Positions 1 to 13,300 of a stretch of DNA of 64,000 nt are shown here, piece by piece. The number at the start of each line of letters is the position of its first letter. Position 1 is the first letter of the stretch. The notes beneath the pieces were generated by a model, which made no database searches, was not told the DNA's origin, and was given only the letters and a program-made list of their open reading frames with translations. The DNA comes from Diplosphaera chodatii (Eukaryota; Chlorophyta; Trebouxiophyceae; Prasiolales; Stichococcaceae), in assembly GCA_032358165.1 (NCBI GenBank), contig JAALGY010000057.1, positions 124,001 to 188,000 on the forward strand. Direction: 5' to 3'. Made by a program: the position numbers and the translations under genes.

Positions 1-541
1 GCAGTCAGCACAAACAACGTGTCCAACTACTGACTTGCATCACGAGGTGAAATGCATGCATGCCATTGCATGGCACTATGCCATGCTGGGGACACAGCCT
101 CATGTGATGTGACGGCACAGCTGCGAGGACGAGGCGCCACTGGGATACTATCAGACTCGCGTAGCTATAATGTGCTAAGCTGCATCCGAGTTTCTATCTA
201 CTGTTCACGCATCCTGAAAGCCGAAGAAACCCCCACGAGATTAGGTGTGAAGCTGCCTACGCCAGCTGCCTTGTCACACATTACAATGTCACAGGTCCGG
301 CCGGCTGCTCGGGCACCTGCAGCACAGCATGTCAGAGTCTGCACGGCAACTTGCGGATCACTGCAGCACCCACGCACACGCAGCTTCAGCACCTGGTATG
401 CAGGCTTCTGTAGTGGCACGCAGAACTCACCAGCAGTGCAGCGGTTTGTGCGTGAAGGCTAGGTGCACAACCTGTGCTGCGATCCTCTGCTCGACTGCTT
501 CGGAAGCCACTGGCCTCCTGAGCTGGCTGTGTTCGGCAAAG
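1..541. other. Left flank without a recognised gene
   Basis: This stretch lies downstream of the stop codon of U-box gene A. I see no splice-consistent exon, U-box or LRR motif in it. The overlapping open frames on both strands are short and Cys/Ala/Ser-rich in the manner of shadow frames. In the four other places where a U-box gene ends, a convergent F-box/LRR gene stops 448-536 bases beyond the U-box stop, so a fifth such gene would end at or just left of the window edge. Confidence 0.5.
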
Positions 542-1382
542 TCATGCGCTGCTGGCACTCAGCATCAACGGGATGGCCTGCAGAGCGGTGCGACAGCCTC
601 AGCATGCGAGGATGGAACGAGTGGTGGACACGGTGCCAGGCTCCCCAACAAAGCGCGCAGCACACAGCCTGCACCGGAGGCTGCCCCGAGCATGACAGCA
701 TTCAACATACTCATAGGGCGACAGCTGATCAGGCTGTTGTAGCCGCAGTCACATTAACCCTTCACTCTAGACCCTTGCCTTGCTTACCTGGCGCAGTGCT
801 CGATTGGGCGTCAGCGCCAGCGATGGCAGCGGCTCATTGGTCATGGGGCTGTTGCTGCTGCGCCGCAGCCACCTGCGCAGCCAACACGTACAGAGCTCGA
901 CCCTGATCTGGCACTGCCACACATGATCTGGTGGCACAGTTGTGCCAACACCTGCATCAATAATGCTGCCACCACAGTCCGTAGCCGGCATGGAAGTACC
1001 AGGCAGCTGCTCTGTGATCAGCGTGCTGCTAGACTGCTGGCAAAACATGGGAGACCAGCATGTATGCTATGACATGGTCGAGCACAACGACCGTAACTCC
1101 ACGATGCAAAAGTCCCATGACACTCACGTCTCAATTGACACCCTGTCGTATGTGAAGCCATCCGCCGCGAGGACCTGCAGTCAGGGTTTAGGGTTTTGGG
1201 CAGCCGAAAATCAGCATCTGCTGGCTTGGCTCTTCACCATTCGGCTGCCAGCTCTGACACATGTCTGTTCAGATGCCCACCTCAGCATAGATGCATCAAG
1301 ACATGTACAGGGCTTGGTGGTGACCAGCATCATGTGACTCACTGGATCCGTCATGACATCATGGGAGATGGGGCAGCAGCAC
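542..1382 (-). other. Gene A U-box (exons 1343-1382, 1128-1174, 788-872, 542-577)
   Basis: Four small exons encode a complete U-box at the extreme C-terminus. They carry the segments CCCPISHDVMTDP, VLAADGFTYDRVSIETW and SPMTNEPLPSLALTPNRAL, then a short tail AIPLMLSASSA and a TGA. The CPI loop, the TYDR strand, the conserved Trp and the SPMT Pro loop that contacts E2 in known U-boxes are all present, so the fold should be functional. The intron positions are identical in all five U-box genes of the window. Compared with its paralogues this copy has Leu for Ile in the VxAADGF strand and Thr for Glu before the Trp. Confidence 0.9.
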
Positions 1383-4300
1383 CTGCGACGCAAAGTGCAT
1401 TGAGAGTCTGCAAGCTGTGGTGGAGGCCACAGCAGGGATTAGAAAAGGGCTGACGCCCCAGCGTAGGACAGTCATCATCAAATCTCCTCAGTCTAATTTT
1501 CTCGTTTGGTCCATGAGGTCCTTTCTGAGCAGAGGACTCACATGTCGGCCAGCTCGGGACTCATCGCCTTGCCGCCGGCGCTGTGCACGGCTTCGGCAGG
1601 TATTGGTGGCAGGGCTTGCGCTGCCGTTGCCGCTGGCTTTGCCGCTGTCGGTAGAAATTCTGATGCAGCTTGCTGCTCGGCAGGCGCCGGGGCTGAGCCG
1701 CTGGCTTGCCTGTGCGGCTGTGGCTGCGGCAGCATATCACGCTCCCCATACTGCTGCTGCTGCGGCTGCAGCGGTGGCGGCGGTGATGGGGACGGCGGCG
1801 GCGGCGGCACCTGCTGTTTCTGCCGCCCAGGCTGCGAGGGAGGTGCAAGCCCTGCAGGGTGGGCGGCAGAGGTAGCATCTGCGCCATTCTGCTGCTGTCC
1901 TGGCTGCGCCACCAGGGCAGGTAGGACGCCTGGCGCCGATGGGACAGCAGCTGGCAGGGGTGTCGCTGCTGCAGGGTGCCCAGGCGCAGGCGCCTCGGCG
2001 GCCGGCGGGGGGAAGAACACCGATGCCGAGGCGCCCAGCCACGAAAACGGATCGTTGACCTCGTCCTCGGCAGTTCCTGGCGCTCTCGAATCCTCGGGCT
2101 GGGCTGCGACCGCAGCTGCTGATGGCAGTATGCCAGCGCCGCTGCCGGCTGCAGGGTTCAGGGCGCCGGTGCCAGGATTGGCTGCACGTGTAGTCGCAAC
2201 AACCCCCCTTGCAGCAGGCGGCATAAGCACCGGCACTGCAGCGCCAGGGTCGGGGGAGGCTGGCGGCGTGTATGGTGTGTACCTGCGCCTGGGCTTTGGG
2301 CTGGCGGCTGGTGCTGCTGAGCCTGCAGCTGAGCTCGGCGCCTGGCTGGAGCGCAGCCGGGGCGGCACAGGCGGAGATGCTGGCGACCGTGGCTGCCGGT
2401 CCACCTGCTGCTGCTGCTGCTGCGGCTGTGGTGGCTGTGCAGCTGTGGCGCTGCTGCTTTGGGCGGGGTCGACCGCTGAGGAGGCAGCGGCGCTGCTGGC
2501 ACCCCTCGAAGGCGACCTGCATAGGGCCATTTCTATGTTTTGCATGGTCTGCCGCTGCAAGACATTCTCTACAACCAGACGCCTTCAGCATGGATGCTGG
2601 CGCTTCGCAATCCACAGGACGTGTCACATGCACAGACACGCTGCAGCACCTTGCACTGCCTGCTGCCCCCTGGCTGGTGCTGATCGACTCGCGGGGCTTG
2701 CGCAGCGACGGGTGAATGGCCGCCACCTGGGTGATACATACATCGCAGCGCGGGTGGATCAAGTCCAGGAGCATGAGGCAGAACGGCTGGGCTTCATGTC
2801 TTCTTGACATGCTGCTGGTTGTATACCAGAAATTTTGCCGACATGGGTCAACGTGCTCAACAGCAGCAGGACTACGCACCTTTGGCATGTGCTGCTTGGC
2901 GAATTGGGCGGCTTGTGCGGCGGCCTGCGCGTGAGGGTTACCGCCGCCGCCGCCGCCCCTGACAGCTGGCGGAATCTGCTGCTGTGCCGCTCTGGCAGCT
3001 GCTGCCGGCATGACTGCAGGCAGCGCCTGCAGATGTGCTGCCGGCTGCGGCTGGGGCTTTGTTGCCAGAGACGGCGCCTGCGGCCGCGGCTGCGGGATTT
3101 CCTTGGCCTCCTTGGCTGCTCGGGCTGCAGTGAACAGCTCTGTGGCGGCAGCTTTGTCGGGGGGCGGCAGTGGCTGCCGTCCTCGCACTGATTGGTTCGC
3201 GACTTGTCCCCGTGGCCGAGCCCTGGCCCCGTCTCGAGCCTGGCCTTCCTGTTTGCCGCGGGAACTACCTGCAGAGGTGCCAGTCGCTGCAGGGCTGCTG
3301 GTGGGAGATCCGATGGTAGCGCTGTTCGGTGCCTGCTGTGGCCAACACCTGGTCGCATCTGCAGACTGCTGCCTGTCAGCTGGTGCTGCAGCAGCCTGTG
3401 CGGCGCCATCACTGGCGCATCCCTGCGGCTGCTGTGCTGATGCCGCCGCACTCGCGCTTCCAATGCTGAAGCCCTCTGCCGGTGGTACCGGTGCTGCTTG
3501 TAGGCTGCCCAATGCTGCAATGGTGTCCGCCTGCCTTGCTGGCGTCTGGGGCACTGCGCGCCAGGGTCTGTGCTCCGGGGACGTCCATAGCGTAGTATTC
3601 TGCGGCCAGGTGAGCGCATGGCATCATCTTGTTCCCTGGCGAAGCTGCATGGCCCCACACACCAGGCTCCAGCCTGCTGCTGCAACTGCTCGGACTACTG
3701 AGGTCATAGGCCAGGCCTCGGTGCATCTTGGGAAGGCAAGGCTCACCTTCTGAGAGTCCAGGATGACCGTCATGTCGTCAGCGCTGCCAGCATCCAGGAG
3801 CTGCACCAGCTCGCTCCGCAAGAAGCGGCGCCGCTGCAGCCGTACACCACCCGGTCCCTGCAGGCCGACCGAGAGCAGTGTTGCAGCGGCGTGTGGTGCC
3901 GGACGATGCGCAGCCACCCTCCCGACATGGTATGGATAGGACATGGAGCTGATGCTGAAGAGCAGCAGGGCATGCCCACACAGCGCAGACAGCACCTCCT
4001 GTTGCTGGGCAGGCGCTGCAGTCCCGGCCGCTGCCTCTAGGAGGGGGGCATCCGGCCCCCGCGCGCTGCCTGCTGATCCGCTGCCTGGCGAGGCGCCGCC
4101 CCCTGCACCAGACCCCTTGGGTGCTGCAGGGTTTGGTGTGGCAGCTGCAGCAGCAGCAGCAGCGGCGGCGGCGGCTGCAGTCGCAGGGGCGCGCTTGCGC
4201 ACAGGCTTTGCCACAGGATCCGGCTGGCCCGTCACTGCGGCTCTGCAGCTAGACTGCTGCTGCAGCGACAATGCTGGTTCCGCAGCGGCCACTGCCGTGC

Positions 4301-7300
4301 CACCTGCTGTGACTGCTGCCGGTGCAGCTGCAGCTGCAGCTGCAGCTGCTGCCGTGCCGCCGCCTGCAGCGGCTGTCCCAGCCGCCCCAGGGCATGTCGC
4401 CACGGCAGGTGCATCTCTTTGTTGAGCGGCAGGGTCGCCTGGAAACTGCAGATGCTGCCACAGCACCGCCGTAGCCTGGACGGTGTCCACCGCCTGCAGC
4501 AGCAAGTGGTTTCAAGGGGTTGCCATGAATGGTGTTGCCAGGAGACTTCACAGCACAATGTGGCCGCGGTCGTACGCTGACGTGGCTGTGCGGCAGGGCA
4601 AGCAGCTGCAAGCATGGAAACCCTCTGGCAGCAGAGCACAGGCGCAAAGGCGCAGAAATGAAGCATGACACGATGAAGAGATATCCATCACCTCAGAGGG
4701 CAGGGCCTGCAGCACAGCAATTGCAGTGGGCATGCGTTCGGCCAGTACCGAGGGTGGGATCCCGACTTTGATTGCTGCACGATGGGCTGATATCAGCAGT
4801 TGATTCAGCGCTGCGGCATCCAGCTTGCCCATGTTTTTGGAGAGCGCCTTCAGATCGGCAGGCATCAGGCCCCTGAGCTCCCGCTCGAGAGCTGCAAGGC
4901 AGGCCACGCCACCACCATCAGTGCAAGCTTCACACAGATGATCAGGGTGCACCTTCACCACATAACCAGCAGTTGTCCTTCCACAGCCGCACCGGAGTCG
5001 ATTCGTTCTGACCGACAAGCTGCAGAGCACAGGATTTGTTTTCAGCTGGGTAGACCTTGGGTAGATTTGTGACACACCTGCTTGGGTGGCATCAAGCGGA
5101 GTGTCCTCTGATGCTGAAGTGGCCCCTGCGATGCTGTCCGGCAGTGGCACCACCGTCTCCAACTTAGCAGCACTCACTGCTGCAGCGCCTGTGGACCGCT
5201 TGATGGTCGCTGAGCTGTGCTGCGGCTGCTTGGCAGCGCCATGCGGCTTGCGCTTTGGTTTGGGGGAAGCCGGCAGCTGGTGATGGCCTCGGGCAGCACC
5301 TGCGGTGGTGCTGTCCGTTCCAGCTGGCCCCGACGCAGTCTGCGTGATGGCGGTGTGAGCAGGAGCGAGCGCTGCTTGAGCAGCAGCAACAGCTGAGCCG
5401 CCGCTGATGCCGGTCGATCGCGCTGCCTCTGCCCCTGCGCCTGGCCCCGCTGCTGCTTTCGGTCCTGGGGCACCCGCCGCTGCTGCTGCTTCTGCAGCGG
5501 CGTGCTGCTTGGCGATGCGCTGCTCCAGGGCACGTTTGATGACCGGCACCGACATGCCCTGGAGTGCAGAAACCCGTGGAAGTTCGGCAGCATACACAGC
5601 GCATAAAGGTTGCCAAATGACTGATGGATTAGACAGAGGTCAGTATGATACACTCCAATCGCAACACCTTTGGTTGTAAATCGTACAGTGCTGGACAAGT
5701 TGAGCCTGCTGTGTCGATCTGAGTTTGAAGAAACCACCAGCAGATGCTGCCAGCCACCAGTACTCGAGCAGCAGCAGCAGGGGAGTGCACAATACATCTA
5801 GTGGCGTGATGTGCGCAGATGACAGAATGCTAGTGATTGATGTCATGTGCATCATATCTGGTCTGCAGCGAAGCACCTTGTTGAGCAGCGTGCGCGCGGT
5901 GTCAAGCAGCTCCTGCTGCCCTGCTGCGTCGGTCGCCAGCAGCAGCGGCGGCAGCGCCTCGGGCAGCAGCGTGTTGTCGCTTTGCCGCCCGGCCCGCCGC
6001 CACGTCTCCACCAGCTGGGTGAAGACTTCCTGCAGGTCCAGCAGCTTGCCTGCACGGCACACATCACGCCCTGTGTTGGCGGCGGATCGCCTGACAAGAA
6101 GCGCATCTCAAGCAGAAACCAAAGAAAGGATGATGCTTCCTGGACATGCGCATGGGCCGAACCATCAGCATCTATGCTTGCTGATGCTGTACACCTAACG
6201 ACAATCACGTGCTGTTGCTGGGATGCGACCCGCCATGAAGCTGCTGCTGACCGACTGTCAGCGAGCGACCAACTTGGCCATGCCTGACACACAACTCTCC
6301 TAACAAGGTGCGCCATCAAATGGTAACTACAGATGCCATTTCAAGACTCCAAAGCAGACTGCGGCGTACCCTGGCGTGCGAATGGATACTGGCGGCATAG
6401 GCGGTCACCATGTTTCACCACTTTGTCTGCAATGGCAGGGGAAACAACTGTCACACTTTTGTACAGAATTTCCTGATGCTGTGTGGTTAGGGTTTGTCGG
6501 TTTGTTTCCAATGCAGCTGCTGCTTCCCGGCACGGCGTAAGGTCTATGCCACCACACACACTCGACATGGTGCTGCAATATGCCAATGCGCAGGGGCAAG
6601 GCTGCTGCCTTTGCACGTTGCATGCAAAGCAGTGGTCCATGACCTGCATGCTGAGAGCCTCTCACCGCCAACCATCATTTCACTCAGCAGGTAGAACTGC
6701 TGATCGCCTAATGTAGAGGCCTGCACAGGATTGCACACTGGTTGCATGGTCTGGCAGAAGGGGGGTCGGCTCCGCGGTGTAACCCCGCAGCATCGGGCAT
6801 GCTCATCTATGCTGCTTGTCAGGCACGCTGGGACATAGGTAATGACGCATGCCAGTTGCAGTCACATAGACCAGAGAGTGCCCTGATGCAGACCTTCAGC
6901 ATGTCGAGCATGCGGGATATGGCGAACTCCACATGGGCCACAGTCGGCAGGGCTTGCAAGATCTCCCCTGTACCCTCAATCTCCAGCACCTGCATGCAAA
7001 CGCACAGCTCGGCACCAGAGCTGCTGACGGCAGGTGCAAGGCGTGCTAGTGTGTACCATCGCAGACGATTCGCTGGCAGGCAGCACAGCTCAGTCTCATC
7101 AAATCAGCATTTGTAGCAAGGAGGTCATTAGTGGCTTTCATCGTGCTTCCACAAACACACACACCGCGTCAATGCCCTGCCCAGATGCAGTGCTCATAAG
7201 TCTGGTGGCTCGCTTCTGCAGTGACTGCTGACTCTGTGTATCCGTGAGCCCATTGTACCTTTGAAAGCCGCTCCAGGGTGAGTGTGTCCCGCTGAGTTGC

Positions 7301-10300
7301 AGGGCGCGGCGTGGTGAGGTACTTGCGCAGCCAGGAGCTGAAGCGCGTCACCATGCGGCGGATACCTGCAGCCTTCTTATCTGCAAGCAGTGCGCATTCT
7401 TAGCAAACTTGCAGAGGACGAAGCGCTGCTCAGTATGAAGGTGTAGAGCCCTGAACTGTCTATAGCGAGAGGCAGACACATTCCCTGCTGCCTGTCCATG
7501 CACCAGCACGGTTCACAACTGCACACGCAAGCCGCCTTCTGCATACCGACTGCAGCGCAGCATGCACAAACCCACTACCTTCTGGCCGATGCTCCAGTGG
7601 TGGCAGCGCAGACTTCAGGGACTCCAGCCCATCTCGAATATTGATGCCACTGCGCTTGGGCAGCTGCAGATTGTCAGCCTGCAGCACCACATGCGAGTCT
7701 CTCGGCAGGCTTGATGCACGCCGTGTTGCGCTGCAGCTGGATTTGACAGGTTTGACGACGGTAGTGTGTCAGAGTCAAGCCACGCGTCTCAGTGAGCAGC
7801 TTCCCAGCAAGGCTGCAAGCATTGGCCTGTCACTCCCGCGAACAGGTGGCGCTGTGCAACTGTGCCCATAATTTTGTGTGTCCAGCTGGTGGGCTATCAG
7901 TGTTCTGCTGATAAATGCGTAGTGGAACACGGATTATTTTCCGTTGTGTTGGGTTTGACGGAATTTTGCACCTGCAGCAGGGCCGCCTGCGACTCGAACA
8001 GCTGCGCCATGCGGGCGGCTGCTGAGGGCATGCTGGCAAGAGCCTTTGCGCCAGCCGCCGTCGCCGGAGTCGTCAGTAGGTGATCGTAGTCGATGTCGCT
8101 CTCCTGCAGGCACATCGCCAGCAGCTGCCGTGCGGCCGCCGGGCCTGCACAGCGGATGGCTTCAAGGTCGAATTGTCGTTGAGAGGGTGTCGGCATGGCT
8201 GCTTTAGGTCGACCGACATCAAGCAGCAACATGTTAGGCATAGGTTTTAGTACAACATTTGCAGCACTGACAAGCAGCTACTCTTTGCCAGATGGCCCCT
8301 ACCGCCAGGCAGCTTCCCATCTGGCGCCTTGCGCAGCCAGCTGTTGGCAGCGCTCCCGGATTGTGCAGGCTTGCCACTTGGGCTCGTCGGCCAAGCCGCC
8401 TCCTGCGGCATCCATCGTACTCATGTGAGAGGTCTCATCTGGCTTGACCGTGTGCATATTTGCCGCCGACAAACAACATGGGGCATACACGAAAACTGCA
8501 CCAAGTTCAGTGTCTGGAGCGAACAGACTTGCAACAGTTTCAGGGTCTCTGGCGCTCCAGAACACCTGACACAACATATGCTGGGCACGACAGCCACAGC
8601 AGCTGCCAGTAGCCTGTGTGTGGGCAGATGACGACTTCATGCCACCTCATCATACCTTCGTGAGCGATGTGCGAATGCGCAGCAGCAGCCGCAGAGTGTC
8701 AGTCTCGGTCCTCAAAGCTGCCAGCTGCTTCGCTAGGGCGACAGCGGCCGGCTGCCTCATCAGCGCGGGGCTCGCCCCGCAGCCAATGACGCACTTCAGC
8801 AGCGCCTGCCCCTCGACCTCATAGCCTGCGGCTTTGACAGTACGACACCATTGCACCTTCAGGCTGCACTGGCCCATGCCAGTTGCTGCAGTGTTGGTCA
8901 TGCCTGCTGGCGAGGCATTTGCAAATGGGCATGCAGGCCCAGATATCCACTTGCTGCACATGCTGTGCGATGCTTTATGTGCCCCTTGCCTGCAACAGGC
9001 AGCGCCTGCACTTCGACATCAAGCCTCGCATACACGGCGCATTGGCTGTGACATCCAGCTGCAGCCGCGTCCGCGTTGAAGAAGAACGCTCTGCATACTT
9101 GTCCCTTCCCAGCAAGCGCCGCTACATCAGCGCCATCGTCGTCAAACAGGTACTGCCACAGCACGGCGATGCCTCCGTCGCAGTCGGTGAGCACAAGGCC
9201 TTGTGGCCAGCAGCCACCCTGCGGCAGAACCGCACAAACATCTGGGAGCGTGCTCACGGGGCGCATGAGCGCTGAATCCTTGCCTGGTCCCCACGAGCCA
9301 CAGGGCCAATGCACTTGACAGCTGAGGTCACAGCAGCGCACAAGCTGCACAGGCAGCTACTTGCCAACGCTCCGTCAAAGATCATGCAGCACGTGGCATT
9401 GCAGGCAGCCCCTACCTTGCGGAGACACAGCCGCACGGCGGACAGCACAGCATCGCAGACACCATCGAACCCCGCCGCGTGTTTCAGCACACCGGCCGCC
9501 TGGAGGGCACCGGGGTGCTGCATCAATGCCCAGTCCGCGCCGCACTCCAGAACACTCTCTTGCAGCAGCTGCATGTTGCTCTTTGCCTGTGGCTCTGACC
9601 TGGCAACAGCACGGCCTGCGCACCCAGAACACCCAAGCCTTCGTGGTGTCATTCAACCAATCTATGCAATATTGCAGCCACGGGGAATTGAGTCGTGCAG
9701 CCGAAACAGACGCGCCTCGAGAAAGAACGAGCACCAGCAGGGCCTGCAGACGCTGTCCTGACATGTTCACAGGTGCAGCAGCAGCCAGACCAGCGGCCAC
9801 GAAAAAATATGGAATTGGCAACCCCGTCACAACACGTACCTTCTGTCTGCCCTGGGGTGATGGCTGATGGCGTGCTGACATCACGCCCCTTCGGCTGCCA
9901 CAGGTCCTGCTGCTGCTCGGCCCCTAGTGCTTCAGCCATATGCGGGTAGTAGCCCCTCATCTTTCCTGCCGCCGCCTGTACACCGCAGCCCTGCAGCCAA
10001 TTCCAAAGCAAGCCATTCACCACCCATGTGCCCCAGACACAGACTGGAGCTGTGACGGAGACATGTCTTGGGGGAGCCATTGGCCTTGGGGATTCGGCAG
10101 CCGCGGCAGGCGCAGACCACCAGCGGCATGGACAACTGGGCCTTGTCTGGCAGAGCAATGCAAGGACAATGAAAGACAACGTGGTCCCGTCATGATTCAG
10201 GAAGCGCGCCTGCTTGAAGTCGGCCGCCAACAGCTGCAGCAGCATGTCTCGGTGCACCTTGGTTGTGCTCGATGCCACGGCCTCAACCATGTTGTTGAGG

Positions 10301-13300
10301 GCCGGCCCGTCTCCATCTGCAATCTCCACATCACTCTCTGCCATGCACAAGATCAGCCGTCCTAGCGCATCGTAATCTTCTGCTTCCTCCTCGTCGTCTG
10401 ATTTCTCGTTATCTGAATTCTCTCGATCTGCAGAGCACAGCGCGGGCAGTCCATTGCACTCTCGCCCTCGGCTGTGGGAATCAAAGCCGCTGCAGCATGA
10501 GAACCTACAAGCGCAGTCTGCAGGGCCCCTGCTGAAAGGCCCTGCCAGCCGATTCGACCAGCACATAGTTCCCAGGCAGTGACTGGGCGGGCGCATGCAA
10601 GCATCACCTTCTGGCGTGGGTGGCGCGGCTCCCTTTGCTGCACACCTTTCGGCCCATGGCTGGAAGGTCATGCCAAAGGCGGTTACAGTGCCGCCGCCAT
10701 CTGGCAGGTCGTGGGCGCGACTGAAGACCGTGTACTCCGGCCACTCACCGTCCTGCAGTAGACCACAGAAGCTTTGGGGACTGTTGGGTGTGACTATGCA
10801 GGAAGGCTATCATGCCTGAGGGCTGCAGCAGCGCTGTGCAGGCATTCGAGAGGCGATCTCAGCACCGCAATGCTCTGCACAACCGACACGGACCAGCTTT
10901 GTGCATGCAGCAGCAGTCTGCGATACTGCCAAGTTTGGAGCTGATTAAACTGAAACGCCTCTTGCACACAGAAAAGCCACCAAGTGCATCAACAGAGCAG
11001 ATGCATGTTCAGCATCCTCCCTGAGTTTCAGCCATGATGCTCCAGCTCAGCAGAGCACCAGCCACATACTAGAGAGCAGTATGCTTCGGCTACCAACCTG
11101 GCGCAGAGACTGCCGAATCCGTCGCAGCATGTGCCTCTCGGCCCTCTTGTCTGCAGCATTTTTCAGTGCGTACGCCATGCATCGCGCATCCCTGCTCTGT
11201 AGCAGCTCGGCGCTGGCACCGCACTCCTCCACGCAGCGTGCCAGCTTCGCCTTTGCAGCCTCGAGGCCTACAGCAGACTCCAGCCAGGAAGTCACTCACA
11301 CATCACATGAAGCTCAGCAATGCGTCAGCGCTGCAACAAAAACTGCCTCCTGAGTGTGCAAATTGCTGGCTTGATAGCGTGCTCAGTGGGGCTTCCACCC
11401 GGTGTCAGTTGTCCACCCCAACGGCAGGATGTCATCAGAAATAATTCTGTCGCCACTGCAGCCAGTGAGGATCTGTGGCAGCGCCTCTGCTGATGTGCAC
11501 ACAGTGGCCGCCATTCCCGATGCAGTGCAGCACTGCTCACCTGGTGCGCTGTCGTCAGCAGGGAGCGGCATTGCAGGGGCTGCAGGGGCCAGCGCCTCAA
11601 AGCCTGCTTCCTGCCGCCGCTCCTGCAGCTCCTCTTCCGTCATGCGTTCAAGCTGCCGCCGCTGCAGATGCTCGCGGGCCTCCTGCAGAGCCTCGCGCAC
11701 CACAGCCTCGAACAAGGCGACCCTGGGATCCGCAGCACCGGCTGCCAATGAGGCCTCTGGTGCGGATGCTGCTACATCGGATCCGGCTGTTGGAGCACGA
11801 GCGGCTTGGGCGAGAGATGTGGCTGGCGCTGCTGCCTGTGGACCAACAGGCAGTCGACCAGCATCGACCTCTGTGGGCAACTTGCCCTTGGGCGTGGCCT
11901 GCGGGGCCTCCGCCTTGCACGCTGCTGGCGGTGAGGCGTTGGCACCGCCCGCTGGCGCTGGCTCTGCCCCTGCGGCCCCTGCCTTTGCTGCCGCCTCGGC
12001 GGCGGCGTGCTGCTTGGCACTACGCTGCTCCAGGGCGCGCTTGATGACTGGCGCCGACATGCCCTGTTAAAGCCAACATGGCAGCACACATCGGCATGTT
12101 CCTCGTTGCATGGTGCCAACTGCCATGCTCTTCAGCACCATGCACCTTGCCCTGGTATGGCATTGGCGTGCTGGCCATGCACAGTTGTGTGCAATGGAAG
12201 CCTTGAAGCACAAAGCAGGCTCAGCAGTCTGCGAGTGCGCAGCAGGCAACAGCAGTGCTGCCAGCCAGCAAGCAGCATGGTTGCCAGCTGCCGCATTGTA
12301 ATGGCTCGTGGCATCATCATTGAAGGTAGAGGAGCTCGTGCCAGCTTGTCTCGGAACGAGCACACCACAAAAAGCACCTCTTTGGCCAGTGTGCGCGCAG
12401 TAGCGAGCAGCTCCCGCTGGCCGGCCGCATCAACAGCCAGCAGCAGTGGCGGCAGCGCCGCAGCCAGCAGCGCGTTCTGGCCCGGCCGCCCGCTGTCCCG
12501 CCACGTCTCCACCAAGGTGACGACCACCTCCCGTAGGTCCAGCAGCTCGCCTGTGAGGTACATGTATTTCACTGTCGAGTGAATCCTTGTGGAAGCTGAG
12601 GCAGCTGCAGCAGTCGTCTGCTTCTCGATCCTTGATGCTTAGGTGGCTGCCCTGCATTGTGAGGTTGAAGCAAAGCGGCGGCTTGCCTGCCGAAGTACCT
12701 GGCCAGCAGCTACTGGACACCGTGTGGCAAGCATACTGCAAGCTGTCGGATGTGCTGCCCATCTCGTACAGTGGCTCTGCAGGTGCTATCATGCTAGCAC
12801 ACGATGCACAGGTCTGGACAGGCAGGCCAGATTGTTGGAAGATGGTACAGAGTCTTCGGCCACAGCGCACCCTGTCGCGCGAATGGATGTTGACGCCGAG
12901 CGCTTTCAGCAGGAACAGCCAGCCCGCCTGGCAACACCAACAGTACAGAGCGGTAAGCCCTCTCGCTGTGGGACACTAGTAAGCTGCAATGGCTAGAATG
13001 CTGCTGCTACCATGCATGTGTATCAGTTAGAGACTGTCACAACATATGGAGGCTGAATGTCAAGGCTCATGCTGCCACGGCTGAGCAAAGTGCATCTGTG
13101 ATTGTGATTGTGATTGACACAAGCCTGCTGCCCAAAACTCACCGCCTGCCATTCTCGCCCTCAGCATGATCATGATCTGGCCATTGTTCAGGTCGAACTC
13201 CTGCATGGGAGCATAGACCCCCGTGTGACTGGTGCCCACTCAATATGCAATTTGTCGATGTTCCTGGATCCGACTGCACAAGATCGTGGACCTCCCCTTT

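Noticed and set aside
1506..2807. A 433-codon plus-strand open frame rich in Cys, Ala and Gly
   Set aside because: It is the antisense of the Ala/Gln/Pro-coding tail of gene A. GC-rich triplet runs keep all frames open. The minus-strand reading has the conserved motifs and the splice phases.
11402..12070. A 222-codon plus-strand open frame opposite the gene A scaffold exon
   Set aside because: The minus-strand reading contains the family helix PVIKRALEQR and ends at a phase-matched donor, so the plus frame is a shadow.
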